From: Mycolicibacterium frederiksbergense | GTDB lineage: Bacteria > Actinomycetota > Actinomycetes > Mycobacteriales > Mycobacteriaceae | Reading direction: 5' to 3' | Length of the DNA stretch: 64,000 bases | NCBI RefSeq assembly: GCF_029893345.1 | Contig: NZ_JARXVE010000007.1 | Location: 186,001 to 250,000, forward strand | Shown: in pieces, positions 1-12,919 of the stretch | How the letters are laid out: each line of letters opens with the position of its first letter | Numbering within the stretch: position 1 is the first letter of the stretch | Program-made: the position numbers and the translations under genes | Notes under the pieces: model-generated | Told to the model about the DNA's origin: nothing | Seen by the model: only the letters and a program-made list of their open reading frames with translations | Databases searched by the model: none

Positions 1-28
1 GGTCGGGACTCGAGAGTCCGACGTCACA

Positions 29-45
29 GTATGCGTTGCGCATAC
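29..45. promoter_or_regulatory. Perfect palindrome upstream of the PadR gene
   Basis: The 7-bp arms GTATGCG and CGCATAC flank a TTG centre, making a 17-bp inverted repeat about 180 bp before the PadR start. It shares the ATGC...GCAT outline of the nearer palindrome at 182-197, so both may be sites for the same dimeric regulator. This is inference from symmetry only. Confidence 0.4.
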
Positions 46-84
46 CTGGACGCTCGTCTCAGTGTGCCCTAACTTCACACTCCA

Positions 85-98
85 ACCCATTTATGGGT
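85..98. promoter_or_regulatory. 14-bp palindrome in the PadR leader
   Basis: ACCCAT and ATGGGT are separated by TT. It differs in sequence from the ATGC-type palindromes on either side, so it may belong to another regulator or to the neighbouring gene off the window. No gene is visible in 1-227; an imperfect GGACTC/GAGTCC hairpin at 6-19 could be the tail of an upstream transcript. Confidence 0.25.
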
Positions 99-181
99 GG
101 CGCGTGGTAACAGATACTAATCGTTGCAGATACCTTTCGCCTAGCCGACAGGCCCATTGAGTTGGCCAACCGGTAGACCGA

Positions 182-197
182 ATGCAACTTGTTGCAT
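182..197. promoter_or_regulatory. Probable PadR operator
   Basis: ATGCAAC-TT-GTTGCAT is a perfect inverted repeat ending 30 bp before the ATG of the PadR gene. PadR-family operators typically have the form ATGT-N8-ACAT; this one reads ATGC-N8-GCAT, the same geometry. Its position fits autorepression of the padR-oxidoreductase pair, and it argues for the ATG at 228 over the TTG at 189, because the latter would lie inside the palindrome. Confidence 0.5.
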
Positions 198-199
198 AG

Positions 200-2818
<2,619 letters not shown>

Positions 2819-2894
2819 TCGGCGGCCCAGACCAACTTTCGGAAAACCCCACATCGGGGCACGGCGCATCGGTATTTTGACCCCGTCGACGATT

Positions 2895-2906
2895 CCGCAC
2901 GTGCGG
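2895..2906. promoter_or_regulatory. 12-bp palindrome upstream of the NO reductase gene
   Basis: CCGCACGTGCGG lies 45 bp before the NO reductase start, in the 132-bp gap after the FadH-like gene. The gap also holds a G-rich ribosome-binding site just before the ATG at 2951. It is a candidate operator for a nitric-oxide or redox regulator, but GC-rich palindromes of this length are not rare at this base composition. Confidence 0.3.
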
Positions 2907-2950
2907 GTTCAGATTCCGCCCCGCACCTACGTGTTGGGGGGAGCCAGCGC

Positions 2951-5251
2951 ATGGCAATCGAAGAGTCCACCCATGAACGTTTGATCGGCAAGGGCTGGGT
3001 TCAGGGCGTCGCCCTGGTGTTGATCTTCGGCTTCTTCGTCATGGGGCTACTGGCCTACCGCACCTACACGGCGTCGATGCCGATACCCGACAAGGTGGTC
3101 AACGAATCCGGACAAGTGCTCTTCACCGGCGACGAGATCACCCGCGGGCAGGAGCTCTTCCAGGCCCGCGGCCTGCACGAATACGGATCGATCGTCGGCC
3201 ACGGTGCTTACCTGGGCCCCGACTACACCGCCGACTATCTGCGCCGCGCGACCGATGACATCGCCGCGCAACTGCAGGCCGGGGGTATGGGCGACACCCA
3301 CGACGCCGTCGTCTCCGAATTCCGCACCAACCGCTACAACCCGGACACCCGCACCCTGGTGTTCACCGACCGACAGGCCGCGGCGTTCAACCGGATCACC
3401 CAGCACTACGCGCAATTCTTCGGCGAGAACTCCACCAAGTACGGCCTGCTCCCCCGGCTGATCACCGATCCCGCCGAGATCCACGACCTGACCGCGTTCT
3501 TCGCGTGGACGGCGTGGGCCTCGGCCGCCGAACGGCCCGGCCACAACTACAGCTACACCAACAACTGGCCCAGCGAACCCCGCGTCGACAACGGCCCCAC
3601 CGCCCAGCTCATCGTCTGGTCAGCGCTGTCGCTGATCATGCTGCTCGGCGGGACCGGCATCATGTTCGCCGTCTACGGGCGCTGGAGCCAGAAGATCGGC
3701 TGGCACAGCGGCGAAGCCCCGACGCTGTCGTTCCGCCAGCCCGGCGAGGTCCCGCTGACTCCCGCACAACGCTCGACCATCTGGTTCTTCGCCATCGTGT
3801 CGGTGCTGTTCCTCGGGCAGGCCCTGCTCGGCGGTGCCGTACAGCACTACCGGGCCGACCTGTCGAACTTCTTCGGGCTGGACCTGGCCGCGATCCTGCC
3901 CTACAACCTGGCCCGCACCTGGCATCTACAGCTGGCCCTGTTCTGGACCGCGGCGGCGTTCCTGGCCGGCGGAATCTTCTTGACGCCGTTCATCTCCCGG
4001 CGCGAGCCACGACGGCAGCACTGGCTGTCCTACGGCCTGCTCGGTGCCGTGGTGGTAGTCGTCGTCGGCTCGCTGATCTCCGAGGCGCTGTCGATCTACG
4101 GGATCATCCCGTCGGGTTCGCTGTTCTCGCAGCAGTGGGAGTATCTGGACCTGCCGCGGCTGTGGCAGATCCTGTTGATCGTCGGGATGTTCCTGTGGAT
4201 CGCGATCGTCTGGCGCGGCATGCGGGCCCGGCTCAAGGTCGAGTCCAAACTGAACATGCCGTGGGTGTTCTTCTTCTCTGGCCTGGCGATCCCGACGTTC
4301 TACGCCGTGGGGTTGCTCGCCAGCAGCGACGCCCATCTGACCGTGGCCGACTTCTGGCGCTTCTGGGTGGTGCACCTGTGGGTCGAGGATTTCCTCGAAC
4401 TGTTCACCACCGTAATGGTGGCCTACATCTTCGTCATGCTCGGAGTGGTCAGCCAGCGCATCGCACTCGGCGTGATCTTCCTGGACGTCATCCTGTACTC
4501 GGCCGGCGGCGTCATCGGCACCATGCATCACCTCTACTTCTCCGGAACCCCGGTGGAACACATGGCCCTTGGCGCGTTCTTCTCCGCGGCCGAAGTGATC
4601 CCGTTGACGTTCCTGACCGTCGAGGCCTGGGCGTTCCTACAGCTGGGTTCGCGACAAACCGCCGGAGATTCCAAACCGTTCCCGCACCGCTGGGCGGTGA
4701 TGTTCCTAGTCGCCGTGGGCTTCTGGAACTTCGTCGGCGCCGGGATCTTCGGCTTCCTGATCAACCTGCCGATCGTGTCCTACTACCAGATCGGCACCGC
4801 ACTCACCGCCAATCACGGCCACGCCGCCATGATGGGCGTCTACGGCATGCTCGCCGTGGGGTTGGCCATGTTCGCCTTCCGATACGTGATTCCGGCGGAC
4901 AAGTGGCCGGAGAAGTGGGCACGAGTATCGTTCTGGTGCCTCAATATCGGCCTGGCCTGGATGGTGTTCGCCAGCCTGCTGCCGCTGGGTGTGCTGCAGC
5001 TCTACCACTCGGTCAACGAGGGCTACTTCGAGGCGCGCTCGCTGGGTTACATCACCGAACCCGGCAATGCCGTGCTGGAATGGCTGCGGCTGCCGGGCGA
5101 TCTGATCTTCATCATCGGCGGCGTCGTACCGTTCGTGTGGATCGCCCTGCAGGCGCTGCGGCACTTCAAGTCCGGCCTTACCACCGAAGAGATGCCCGAG
5201 AATCCGCTGTACACCGAGGTGCGGCCAACCCCCACACCGGAACCGCGATGA
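2951..5251 (+). CDS. norB: Quinol-dependent nitric oxide reductase (qNOR, single-subunit NorB/NorZ)
   Basis: A 766-residue integral membrane enzyme reducing 2 NO to N2O with electrons from quinol. The length and a long periplasmic N-terminal region (about residues 45-210) without a CxxCH heme motif mark the quinol type, which fuses the NorC-like domain to the heme-copper-oxidase-like NorB core. Metal ligands are visible: H325 in TWHLQLALF, H475 in HLWVEDFLELF, the pair H526-H527 in TMHHLYFSG, and H622/H624 in NHGHAAMM. The acidic residues E479 and E483 after H475 are typical of NOR, not of oxygen-reducing oxidases. The start follows a strong GGGGGGAG site. It overlaps the next gene by 4 bp. 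In an aerobic mycobacterium it is more likely to detoxify NO than to support full denitrification, since no nitrite reductase is present here. Confidence 0.95.
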   Translation: MAIEESTHERLIGKGWVQGVALVLIFGFFVMGLLAYRTYTASMPIPDKVVNESGQVLFTGDEITRGQELFQARGLHEYGSIVGHGAYLGPDYTADYLRRATDDIAAQLQAGGMGDTHDAVVSEFRTNRYNPDTRTLVFTDRQAAAFNRITQHYAQFFGENSTKYGLLPRLITDPAEIHDLTAFFAWTAWASAAERPGHNYSYTNNWPSEPRVDNGPTAQLIVWSALSLIMLLGGTGIMFAVYGRWSQKIGWHSGEAPTLSFRQPGEVPLTPAQRSTIWFFAIVSVLFLGQALLGGAVQHYRADLSNFFGLDLAAILPYNLARTWHLQLALFWTAAAFLAGGIFLTPFISRREPRRQHWLSYGLLGAVVVVVVGSLISEALSIYGIIPSGSLFSQQWEYLDLPRLWQILLIVGMFLWIAIVWRGMRARLKVESKLNMPWVFFFSGLAIPTFYAVGLLASSDAHLTVADFWRFWVVHLWVEDFLELFTTVMVAYIFVMLGVVSQRIALGVIFLDVILYSAGGVIGTMHHLYFSGTPVEHMALGAFFSAAEVIPLTFLTVEAWAFLQLGSRQTAGDSKPFPHRWAVMFLVAVGFWNFVGAGIFGFLINLPIVSYYQIGTALTANHGHAAMMGVYGMLAVGLAMFAFRYVIPADKWPEKWARVSFWCLNIGLAWMVFASLLPLGVLQLYHSVNEGYFEARSLGYITEPGNAVLEWLRLPGDLIFIIGGVVPFVWIALQALRHFKSGLTTEEMPENPLYTEVRPTPTPEPR

Positions 5252-5874
5252 CTCCTCCGACCACCGCGGTATGGCTGATGGCCGGGTACGCCCTGGCACT
5301 GGTCGCGGTGGCCTGGGGATTCGACGCGATGGCACGGCGCGCCTCGATGCGCGCCGCCCGTTGGCGCACTGGGCAATTCACCTACCACGCCGATCACGAC
5401 GCCTGGCTGTGCCCACAGGACCAGTGGTTGTGGCCCACCTCATTCGATCCGGCCAACCGGGTGATGCGCTACCGGGCCAAGCCGTCGGTCTGCAACAGCT
5501 GCCCGGTGAAGACCACCTGCACCAGCTCTGAACACGGCCGTGAGATCAGTCGGGAAGTCGATCCGTGGCCGTATTCGGAGGCCGGACAGTTTCACCGCGG
5601 GATCGCCTGCGCGGTGGCGGGGTTGGCGCTCGTGATGCTGGTGGCGATGCTGATCGGCCAGCACGGTGCCGGTGACGTGGTGGTGCTGACGGTGACGGCG
5701 TTGATCGTCGTCGCCGCCGGTGTACCACTGGCGCACCACCTTTGGGCCAGCCCGGCCAACGCACCCGATCACCTCCCGCACCGCACGGGCGAACAGGACA
5801 TCGCGGCAATCAGCGTCGACCGGTTCAGCACCCAGTGGGGTGGCGGCTGGTCCGACCGGAAGGAGATCCAGTGA
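5248..5874 (+). CDS. Uncharacterised Cys-rich membrane protein coupled to NO reductase
   Basis: A 208-residue protein with no confident family name. One membrane segment lies at the N terminus (about 6-28). A soluble middle follows with WLCPQDQWLW and RAKPSVCNSCPVKTTCTSS, giving four Cys (C, then C-x2-C-x5-C) that could bind zinc or an Fe-S cluster. Two further membrane segments span about 115-170. The YRAK..C-x2-CP-x3-x-CT stretch resembles the small Cys knuckle of IS1182-type transposases, but the rest is clearly a membrane protein. It starts on the NO reductase stop (ATGA) and ends on the slipin start (GTGA), so the three are made as a coupled set. I infer an assembly, metal-supply or electron-transfer role for the reductase; nothing shows which. 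Confidence 0.75.
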   Translation: MTPPTTAVWLMAGYALALVAVAWGFDAMARRASMRAARWRTGQFTYHADHDAWLCPQDQWLWPTSFDPANRVMRYRAKPSVCNSCPVKTTCTSSEHGREISREVDPWPYSEAGQFHRGIACAVAGLALVMLVAMLIGQHGAGDVVVLTVTALIVVAAGVPLAHHLWASPANAPDHLPHRTGEQDIAAISVDRFSTQWGGGWSDRKEIQ

Positions 5875-6674
5875 CCGGACTATGGCTGTTCCTCGCCGCG
5901 GCGGGGCTGATTGTGGTGGCGGCACTGGCCTTCGTCTCGTTGAAGGTGCTGCGTGAATACGAGCGCGGGGTGGTGTTCCGGATGGGCCGGGCCCGCCCGC
6001 TGTACGGGCCCGGACTGGTGGTCCTACTGCCGCTGGCCGACCGGATGGTGCGGGTCGATCAGCGGGTGGTCACGCTGACCATCCCGCCGCAGGAGGTGAT
6101 CACCCGCGACAATGTGCCGGCCCGGGTCAACGCCGTGGTGATGTTCCAGGTCACCGATCCACTGAAAGCGATTATGGCAGTGGAGAACTACGCGGTGGCC
6201 ACCTCCCAGATCGCCCAGACCACGCTGCGGTCGCTGTTGGGCCGGGCCGATCTGGACACCCTGCTGGCGCACCGCGAGGACCTCAACGTCGACCTGCGCG
6301 GCATCATCGAGACCCAGAGCGCCCTGTGGGGTGTCGAGGTTCGGGTGGTCGAGATCAAGGACGTCGAGATCCCGGAGTCCATGCAGCGGGCCATGGCCCG
6401 GGAGGCCGAGGCCGAACGCGAACGCCGGGCCAAGGTGATCAACGCCCGCGGTGAGCTGCAGGCCTCCGAAGAGCTGCGCCAGGCCGCCGAAACGTTGTCG
6501 AAGAACCCGGCGTCGCTTCAGCTGAGGTACCTGCAGACTCTGCTTGAGCTTGGCGCGGACCAGAATTCGACCGTGGTGTTCCCGCTACCGGTCGACATCA
6601 TCACGCCGTTCTTGAAGAACCCGGGGGCCATCGGCGAGGTACTCAACGGGGTGACCGCCAAGCTCACCCAATGA
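5871..6674 (+). CDS. Slipin/stomatin-like SPFH (band 7) membrane protein
   Basis: A 267-residue protein: an N-terminal membrane anchor (about 3-25), then a band 7/SPFH domain with the slipin signatures VLREYERGVVFRMGR, PGLVVLLPLADRMVRVD and LRSLLGRADLDTLLAHRE. A charged coiled-coil runs through MQRAMAREAEAERERRAKVI. Slipins form membrane-scaffold oligomers and are often paired with a NfeD-type protein; no NfeD gene is adjacent, which is unusual. The GTG start at 5871 overlaps the previous stop. Linkage to the NO reductase suggests organisation or quality control of that membrane enzyme, which is inference from coupling only. Confidence 0.88.
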   Translation: MTGLWLFLAAAGLIVVAALAFVSLKVLREYERGVVFRMGRARPLYGPGLVVLLPLADRMVRVDQRVVTLTIPPQEVITRDNVPARVNAVVMFQVTDPLKAIMAVENYAVATSQIAQTTLRSLLGRADLDTLLAHREDLNVDLRGIIETQSALWGVEVRVVEIKDVEIPESMQRAMAREAEAERERRAKVINARGELQASEELRQAAETLSKNPASLQLRYLQTLLELGADQNSTVVFPLPVDIITPFLKNPGAIGEVLNGVTAKLTQ

Positions 6675-6677
6675 TGC

Positions 6678-7019
6678 CTACTGCTGCGGTGGCAGGCTCG
6701 CGACCAGCGGCGCGTCGACGCCTAGCGGCCCCACTTTGGCGGCCCCGCCCGGCGACCCCAACGGCTCATCCCGGCCCGGCAGGGTCTCGGTGAAGAACGC
6801 GGCGTTGTCGGCCAGATACGGTTTCAGCTCGCCGGGCACATCGTCCTCGTAGTAAATCGCCTCGACGGGGCAAACCGGCTCGCAGGCACCGCAGTCCACG
6901 CACTCGTCCGGGTGGATGTAGAGCGACCGCGCACCCTCATAGATGCAGTCGACAGGACATTCCTCCACACACGCCCGGTCCTTGACATCCACACAAGGCT
7001 TGCCGATCACGTATGTCAT
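6678..7019 (-). CDS. fdxA: Seven-iron ferredoxin (3Fe-4S/4Fe-4S)
   Basis: A 113-residue ferredoxin. Its Cys pattern matches the Azotobacter FdI type: C9, C17 and C50 for the 3Fe-4S centre, C21, C40, C43 and C46 for the 4Fe-4S centre, and a non-ligating C25. The C-terminal tail with GELKPYLADNAAFFTETL is usual for mycobacterial FdxA. The start at 7019 (MTYVIGKPC) is chosen by family alignment; an in-frame ATG at 7037 would add six residues of unlikely sequence. The gene ends 3 bp from the slipin stop (convergent) and is divergent from the DUF2249-cupin gene across a 50-bp gap with an inverted repeat, so the two may share a regulator. In mycobacteria FdxA is linked to low oxygen and NO stress. 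Confidence 0.93.
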   Translation of the reverse strand: MTYVIGKPCVDVKDRACVEECPVDCIYEGARSLYIHPDECVDCGACEPVCPVEAIYYEDDVPGELKPYLADNAAFFTETLPGRDEPLGSPGGAAKVGPLGVDAPLVASLPPQQ

Positions 7020-7032
7020 GCGCCATAGTTTA

Positions 7033-7049
7033 TACAAGTCCTAGTTGTA
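7033..7049. promoter_or_regulatory. Inverted repeat in the fdxA / DUF2249-cupin divergent promoter
   Basis: TACAA-N7-TTGTA lies in the 50 bp between the two divergent starts. The surrounding stretch is AT-rich for this genome, as expected of a promoter core, and a second short repeat (CTAG...CTAG) overlaps it. A GGAGG site precedes the ATG at 7070. It is a candidate operator for coordinated control; no known mycobacterial consensus was recognised. Confidence 0.4.
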
Positions 7050-7069
7050 AAAACTAGTGGAGGCGAACG

Positions 7070-9399
<2,330 letters not shown>

Positions 9400-9405
9400 C
9401 CGGGG

Positions 9406-9954
9406 TCAGGCCTGCTTGAGCGCCTCGATTTCGAGAGTGATGGTCACCTTGTCGCCGACGACGGTGCCGCCGGTCTCCAGCGGCATGTCGATGTCGATGC
9501 CGAAGTCCTTGCGGTTCAACACGACCGAGGCCTCGAAGCCCGCGACAGCGCCCTGGCCCATGCCGGGGTTCACACCGTTGTACTCGAGCTTGAGCGACAC
9601 CGGCTTGGTCACACCCTTGAGGGTGAAGGCGCCGTCGACGATGTAGTCGTCACCATCGGGGCGGACGCCGGTCGAGACGAAGGTGGCGGTCGGGTAGTTC
9701 TCGGCGTCGAAGAAGTCTGCGGACCGCACGTGCGCATCGCGCTGCTCGTTGCGGGTGTCGATCGAGTTGACGTCGATGGTGGCGCTGACGGACGGGGTGC
9801 CGTCCGCGGCGACGGTGACCGCGCCGCTGAACGTCTCAAAACTGCCGCGGACCTTGCTCACCATGAGGTGACGGACCGAGAAATTGATCGACGAATGCAC
9901 CGGGTCGATGGCCCAGGTGCCTGCGGTCAGGTCGGTGGCTACGGCTGCGGTCAT
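9406..9954 (-). CDS. YceI-family lipid-binding protein
   Basis: A 182-residue lipocalin-like protein with the YceI opening AGTWAIDPVHSSINFSVRHL, then KVRGSFETFSGAV, RNEQRDAHVRSADFFDAENYP and DGAFTLKGVTKPV. The family binds isoprenoid or fatty amide ligands in a beta barrel. No signal peptide is visible, so this copy is probably cytoplasmic. It converges with ctaD, the stops being 6 bp apart. Polyprenyl binding would fit quinone or heme-side-chain handling near an oxidase, but that is speculation. Confidence 0.9.
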   Translation of the reverse strand: MTAAVATDLTAGTWAIDPVHSSINFSVRHLMVSKVRGSFETFSGAVTVAADGTPSVSATIDVNSIDTRNEQRDAHVRSADFFDAENYPTATFVSTGVRPDGDDYIVDGAFTLKGVTKPVSLKLEYNGVNPGMGQGAVAGFEASVVLNRKDFGIDIDMPLETGGTVVGDKVTITLEIEALKQA

Positions 9955-10038
9955 GAGGTCTCCTTGGTTTGAGAGCCGGCTGATCCGGCACCTTCACCAA
10001 CGTCCAACCGGACCGCGGTCCGATTTCATTCCCGCATT

Positions 10039-10102
10039 CCGCGAGCGACCGCAAAATGCCAGGATTTACGGCGTGTCGCCGTACAGACACGGTCGCTCGC
10101 GG
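10039..10102. terminator. Nested long hairpin 3' of fbiC
   Basis: Outer 13-bp arms (CCGCGAGCGACCG and its complement) enclose a second perfect hairpin at 10067-10083 (TACGGCG-TGT-CGCCGTA). The structure lies between the fbiC stop and the yceI start, both on the minus strand, so it probably ends the fbiC transcript. There is no T-tract, as usual for mycobacterial terminator-like hairpins. Confidence 0.5.
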
Positions 10103-10124
10103 TGCAAAAGGTGCAGAAGGGACG

Positions 10125-12704
10125 TCAGGCAGCGAGCGGCGAGTAGTCGGTGGTGCGCTGGCGCGCGGGCCGGCCGATCCCCTCGGCGATCGCCACCAAT
10201 TCCTCGACGGTCTTGGCCGAGCCGTTCTCCGAGCCGGCCATCCGGGAGATGGTCTCCTCCATCAGCGTGCCGCCCAGATCGTTGGCGCCGCCGCGCAGCA
10301 TCACCTGGGTGCGCTCCACGCCCAGCTTGACCCAGCTGGTCTGGATGTGAGAGATCCTGCCGTGCAACATGATCCGGGCCAGCGCATGCACCGCACGGTT
10401 GTCCCGGTGGGTCGGCCCGGGCCGGGCCCCGCCGGCCAGATACAACGGCGAGGACTGGTGCACGAACGGCAGCGGGACGAACTCGGTGAACCCGCCGGTG
10501 CGGTCCTGGATCGAACGCAGCACATTGAGGTGACCCACCCAGTGCTTGGGCGTGTCCACGTGGCCGTACATCATGGTCGAGCTGGAGCGCAGCCCCACCT
10601 CGTGGGCGGTCGTGACGACGTTGATCCACTCCGACGTCGGCAGCTTGCCCTTGGTCAGCACCCAGCGCACCTCGTCGTCGAGGATCTCGGCAGCGGTGCC
10701 CGGGATGGTGTCCAGGCCCGCCTCGCGCAGCGAAGTCAGCCACTCCCGGACGGACAGGCCGCTGCGGGTCACACCATTGGCGATCTCCATCGGGCTGAAC
10801 GCGTGCACATGCATGGACGGCACCCGCGCCTTGACCGCGCGGACCAGGTCCGCATAGCCGGTGACCGGCAACTCCGGGTCGATGCCGCCCTGCATGCAGA
10901 CCTCGGTGGCGCCCGCCACGTGCGCCTCCCAGGCCCGGTCGGCGACCTCGTCGGTGGACAGTGAGTAGGCGTCGGCGTCGCCCTTGCGCTGCGCGAAGGC
11001 GCAGAACCGGCAGCCGGTGTAGCAGATGTTGGTGAAGTTGATGTTGCGGTTGACGACGAAGGTCACGTCATCGCCGACCACATCGCGACGCAGCGAATCA
11101 GCCAGTGCGGTAACGGCTTCCAGCGCCGGACCATTGGCGGTGGCCAACGCGAGGTACTCGTCGTCGCTGCAGCCGCCCGGATCACGCTCAGCGCTGCGCA
11201 GCGCGGCCAGCACATCGGTGTCGATGCGTTCCGGAGCGCGGGCCGCCAACTCGTTGATCTTCTCCCGAATCGACTCCCAGTCGCCGAACGCGCTGTCCAG
11301 ATCGCTGCGGGTCTCGGTGCGCCGCCCCTCCGAATCGATCGCGGAGTGCAGATCGGTGCGCCCCAACGATTCGGCGGCATCGTCGGGCTCCTGCCAGGGC
11401 CGCCCGACCGGGTTGATGTCGAGGGCATATCCGGTGTCGGGGTCGGCCAGCGCCTCGACGTGCCCACGCACGCGGGGGTCGATCCAGCCGGCATCGGCCT
11501 GCACGTAGGCCGGTTGCGCGGTCAGACGCTGCACCAGGTCATAGCCTGCCTCGGCGGTGACCTCGGCCAGATCGTCGAGTGCGGGCCACGGCCGCTCAGG
11601 GTTGACGTGATCGGGCGTCAGCGGCGACACCCCGCCCCAGTCGTCGACACCGGCGCCGATCAGGGCCAGACAGTCCTCGCGCGACACCAGGTTCGGCGGC
11701 GCCTGGATCCGCATCTTGGGGCCCAGCACCAAGCGCGTGACGGCGATGGTGGCCAGGAAGTCCTCGATACCGGCGTCGGGCGTCGAGGCCATCGCGGTGT
11801 GTTCCTTGGCCCGGAAGTTCTGCACGATAACTTCCTGAACGTGGCCGAATTCCTTGTGCGAGCGCCGGATCGCATGCATGGTCTCGGCCCGCTCGAGCAG
11901 CGTCTCACCGATCCCGACCAGCAGGCCGGTGGTGAACGGGATGGACAGCCGGCCGGCATCATCGAGCGTGCGCAGCCGCACCGCCGGGTCCTTGTCCGGG
12001 CTGCCGTAATGCGCCTCGCCCTTGGTCTCAAACAACCGCCGGCTGGTGGTCTCCAGCATCATCCCCATCGACGGGGCGACCGGCTTGAGCCGGGACAGCT
12101 CCGACCAACTCATCACCCCGGGGTTCAGATGCGGCAGCAGGCCGGTCTCCTCCAGCACCCGGATCGCCATCGCCCGCACATAGTCCAGCGTGGAGTCATA
12201 GCCACGCTCATCGAGCCACTGCCGGGCCTCGTCCCACCGGTCCTCCGGGCGGTCCCCGAGCGTGAAAAGTGCTTCTTTACAGCCGAGTTCGGCGCCGCGG
12301 CGGGCCACGTCGAGAATCTCGTCGGGCTCCATGTACATACCCATGCCCTGCGCGCGCAGCTTGCCCGGCACGGTGACGAACGTGCAGTAGTGGCAGGTAT
12401 CCCGGCACAGGTGGGTGACCGGGATGAACACCTTGCGCGAGTAACTGACCGGCAATCGGCCGTGCGCGCCACGCCGGCCCGCAGACTCCAGACCCGCATC
12501 CCGCACCCGGGCGGCACTCGCACACAGATCCGCCAGATCCTCACCGCGCGCGGTCAATGCGACCGCAGCCTCCTCGACATTCAACGCCACACCATCGCGG
12601 GCCCGGCGCAACACGCGCCGCAAGGCCGCAGGGCTGGGCGCTGCAGACGCCGGTGGAACCACGGGGGTGGGCAGATCAGCGCCGCGCTGGGGGTTCAGAG
12701 CCAC
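10125..12704 (-). CDS. fbiC: 7,8-didemethyl-8-hydroxy-5-deazariboflavin (FO) synthase, CofG-CofH fusion
   Basis: An 859-residue bifunctional radical-SAM enzyme making FO, the deazaflavin core of cofactor F420, from tyrosine and the flavin precursor ribityl-aminouracil. The N-terminal (CofG) half carries C100-x3-C104-x2-C107 in [10 protein letters not shown]. The C-terminal (CofH) half carries [10 protein letters not shown]; each binds a 4Fe-4S cluster and SAM. The sequence closely follows the recalled M. tuberculosis FbiC (856 residues). The GTG at 12704 gives the family length; upstream in-frame GTG codons at 12740 and 12749 would add 12-15 residues. F420 made here serves PPOX-type enzymes such as the one at 44429-44872. 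A hairpin follows the stop. Confidence 0.97.
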   Translation of the reverse strand: MALNPQRGADLPTPVVPPASAAPSPAALRRVLRRARDGVALNVEEAAVALTARGEDLADLCASAARVRDAGLESAGRRGAHGRLPVSYSRKVFIPVTHLCRDTCHYCTFVTVPGKLRAQGMGMYMEPDEILDVARRGAELGCKEALFTLGDRPEDRWDEARQWLDERGYDSTLDYVRAMAIRVLEETGLLPHLNPGVMSWSELSRLKPVAPSMGMMLETTSRRLFETKGEAHYGSPDKDPAVRLRTLDDAGRLSIPFTTGLLVGIGETLLERAETMHAIRRSHKEFGHVQEVIVQNFRAKEHTAMASTPDAGIEDFLATIAVTRLVLGPKMRIQAPPNLVSREDCLALIGAGVDDWGGVSPLTPDHVNPERPWPALDDLAEVTAEAGYDLVQRLTAQPAYVQADAGWIDPRVRGHVEALADPDTGYALDINPVGRPWQEPDDAAESLGRTDLHSAIDSEGRRTETRSDLDSAFGDWESIREKINELAARAPERIDTDVLAALRSAERDPGGCSDDEYLALATANGPALEAVTALADSLRRDVVGDDVTFVVNRNINFTNICYTGCRFCAFAQRKGDADAYSLSTDEVADRAWEAHVAGATEVCMQGGIDPELPVTGYADLVRAVKARVPSMHVHAFSPMEIANGVTRSGLSVREWLTSLREAGLDTIPGTAAEILDDEVRWVLTKGKLPTSEWINVVTTAHEVGLRSSSTMMYGHVDTPKHWVGHLNVLRSIQDRTGGFTEFVPLPFVHQSSPLYLAGGARPGPTHRDNRAVHALARIMLHGRISHIQTSWVKLGVERTQVMLRGGANDLGGTLMEETISRMAGSENGSAKTVEELVAIAEGIGRPARQRTTDYSPLAA

Positions 12705-12919
12705 TCCCGTGTAACCGTCAAGTTGTTCACAATCATCCACGCGTCTCACATTCTGAAACCACTGCGTCTGACATACCGGTCACAGTAGTCCCAGCATTGA
12801 GACCGCTGCGTGGCGCTGCCGAGTTCACGCCCTGCATCACAGCTTTAAATGCGCGGTCGACGGGGCTCGGCACGATAGGTTGTCTCCCGGTCGGGCCACG
12901 GATTCGAAGAGGGTGTGTC

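Noticed and set aside
3505-5250. Long alternative frame through the NO reductase gene
   Set aside because: It is the +1 shadow of the NO reductase, Arg/Ala-rich without any family features; only its last part from 5248 is a real gene.
5871-6674. Flotillin or HflK/C instead of slipin
   Set aside because: The short length, single N-terminal anchor and LLGRADLDTLLAHRE motif fit slipin; there is no HflB (FtsH) partner gene nearby.
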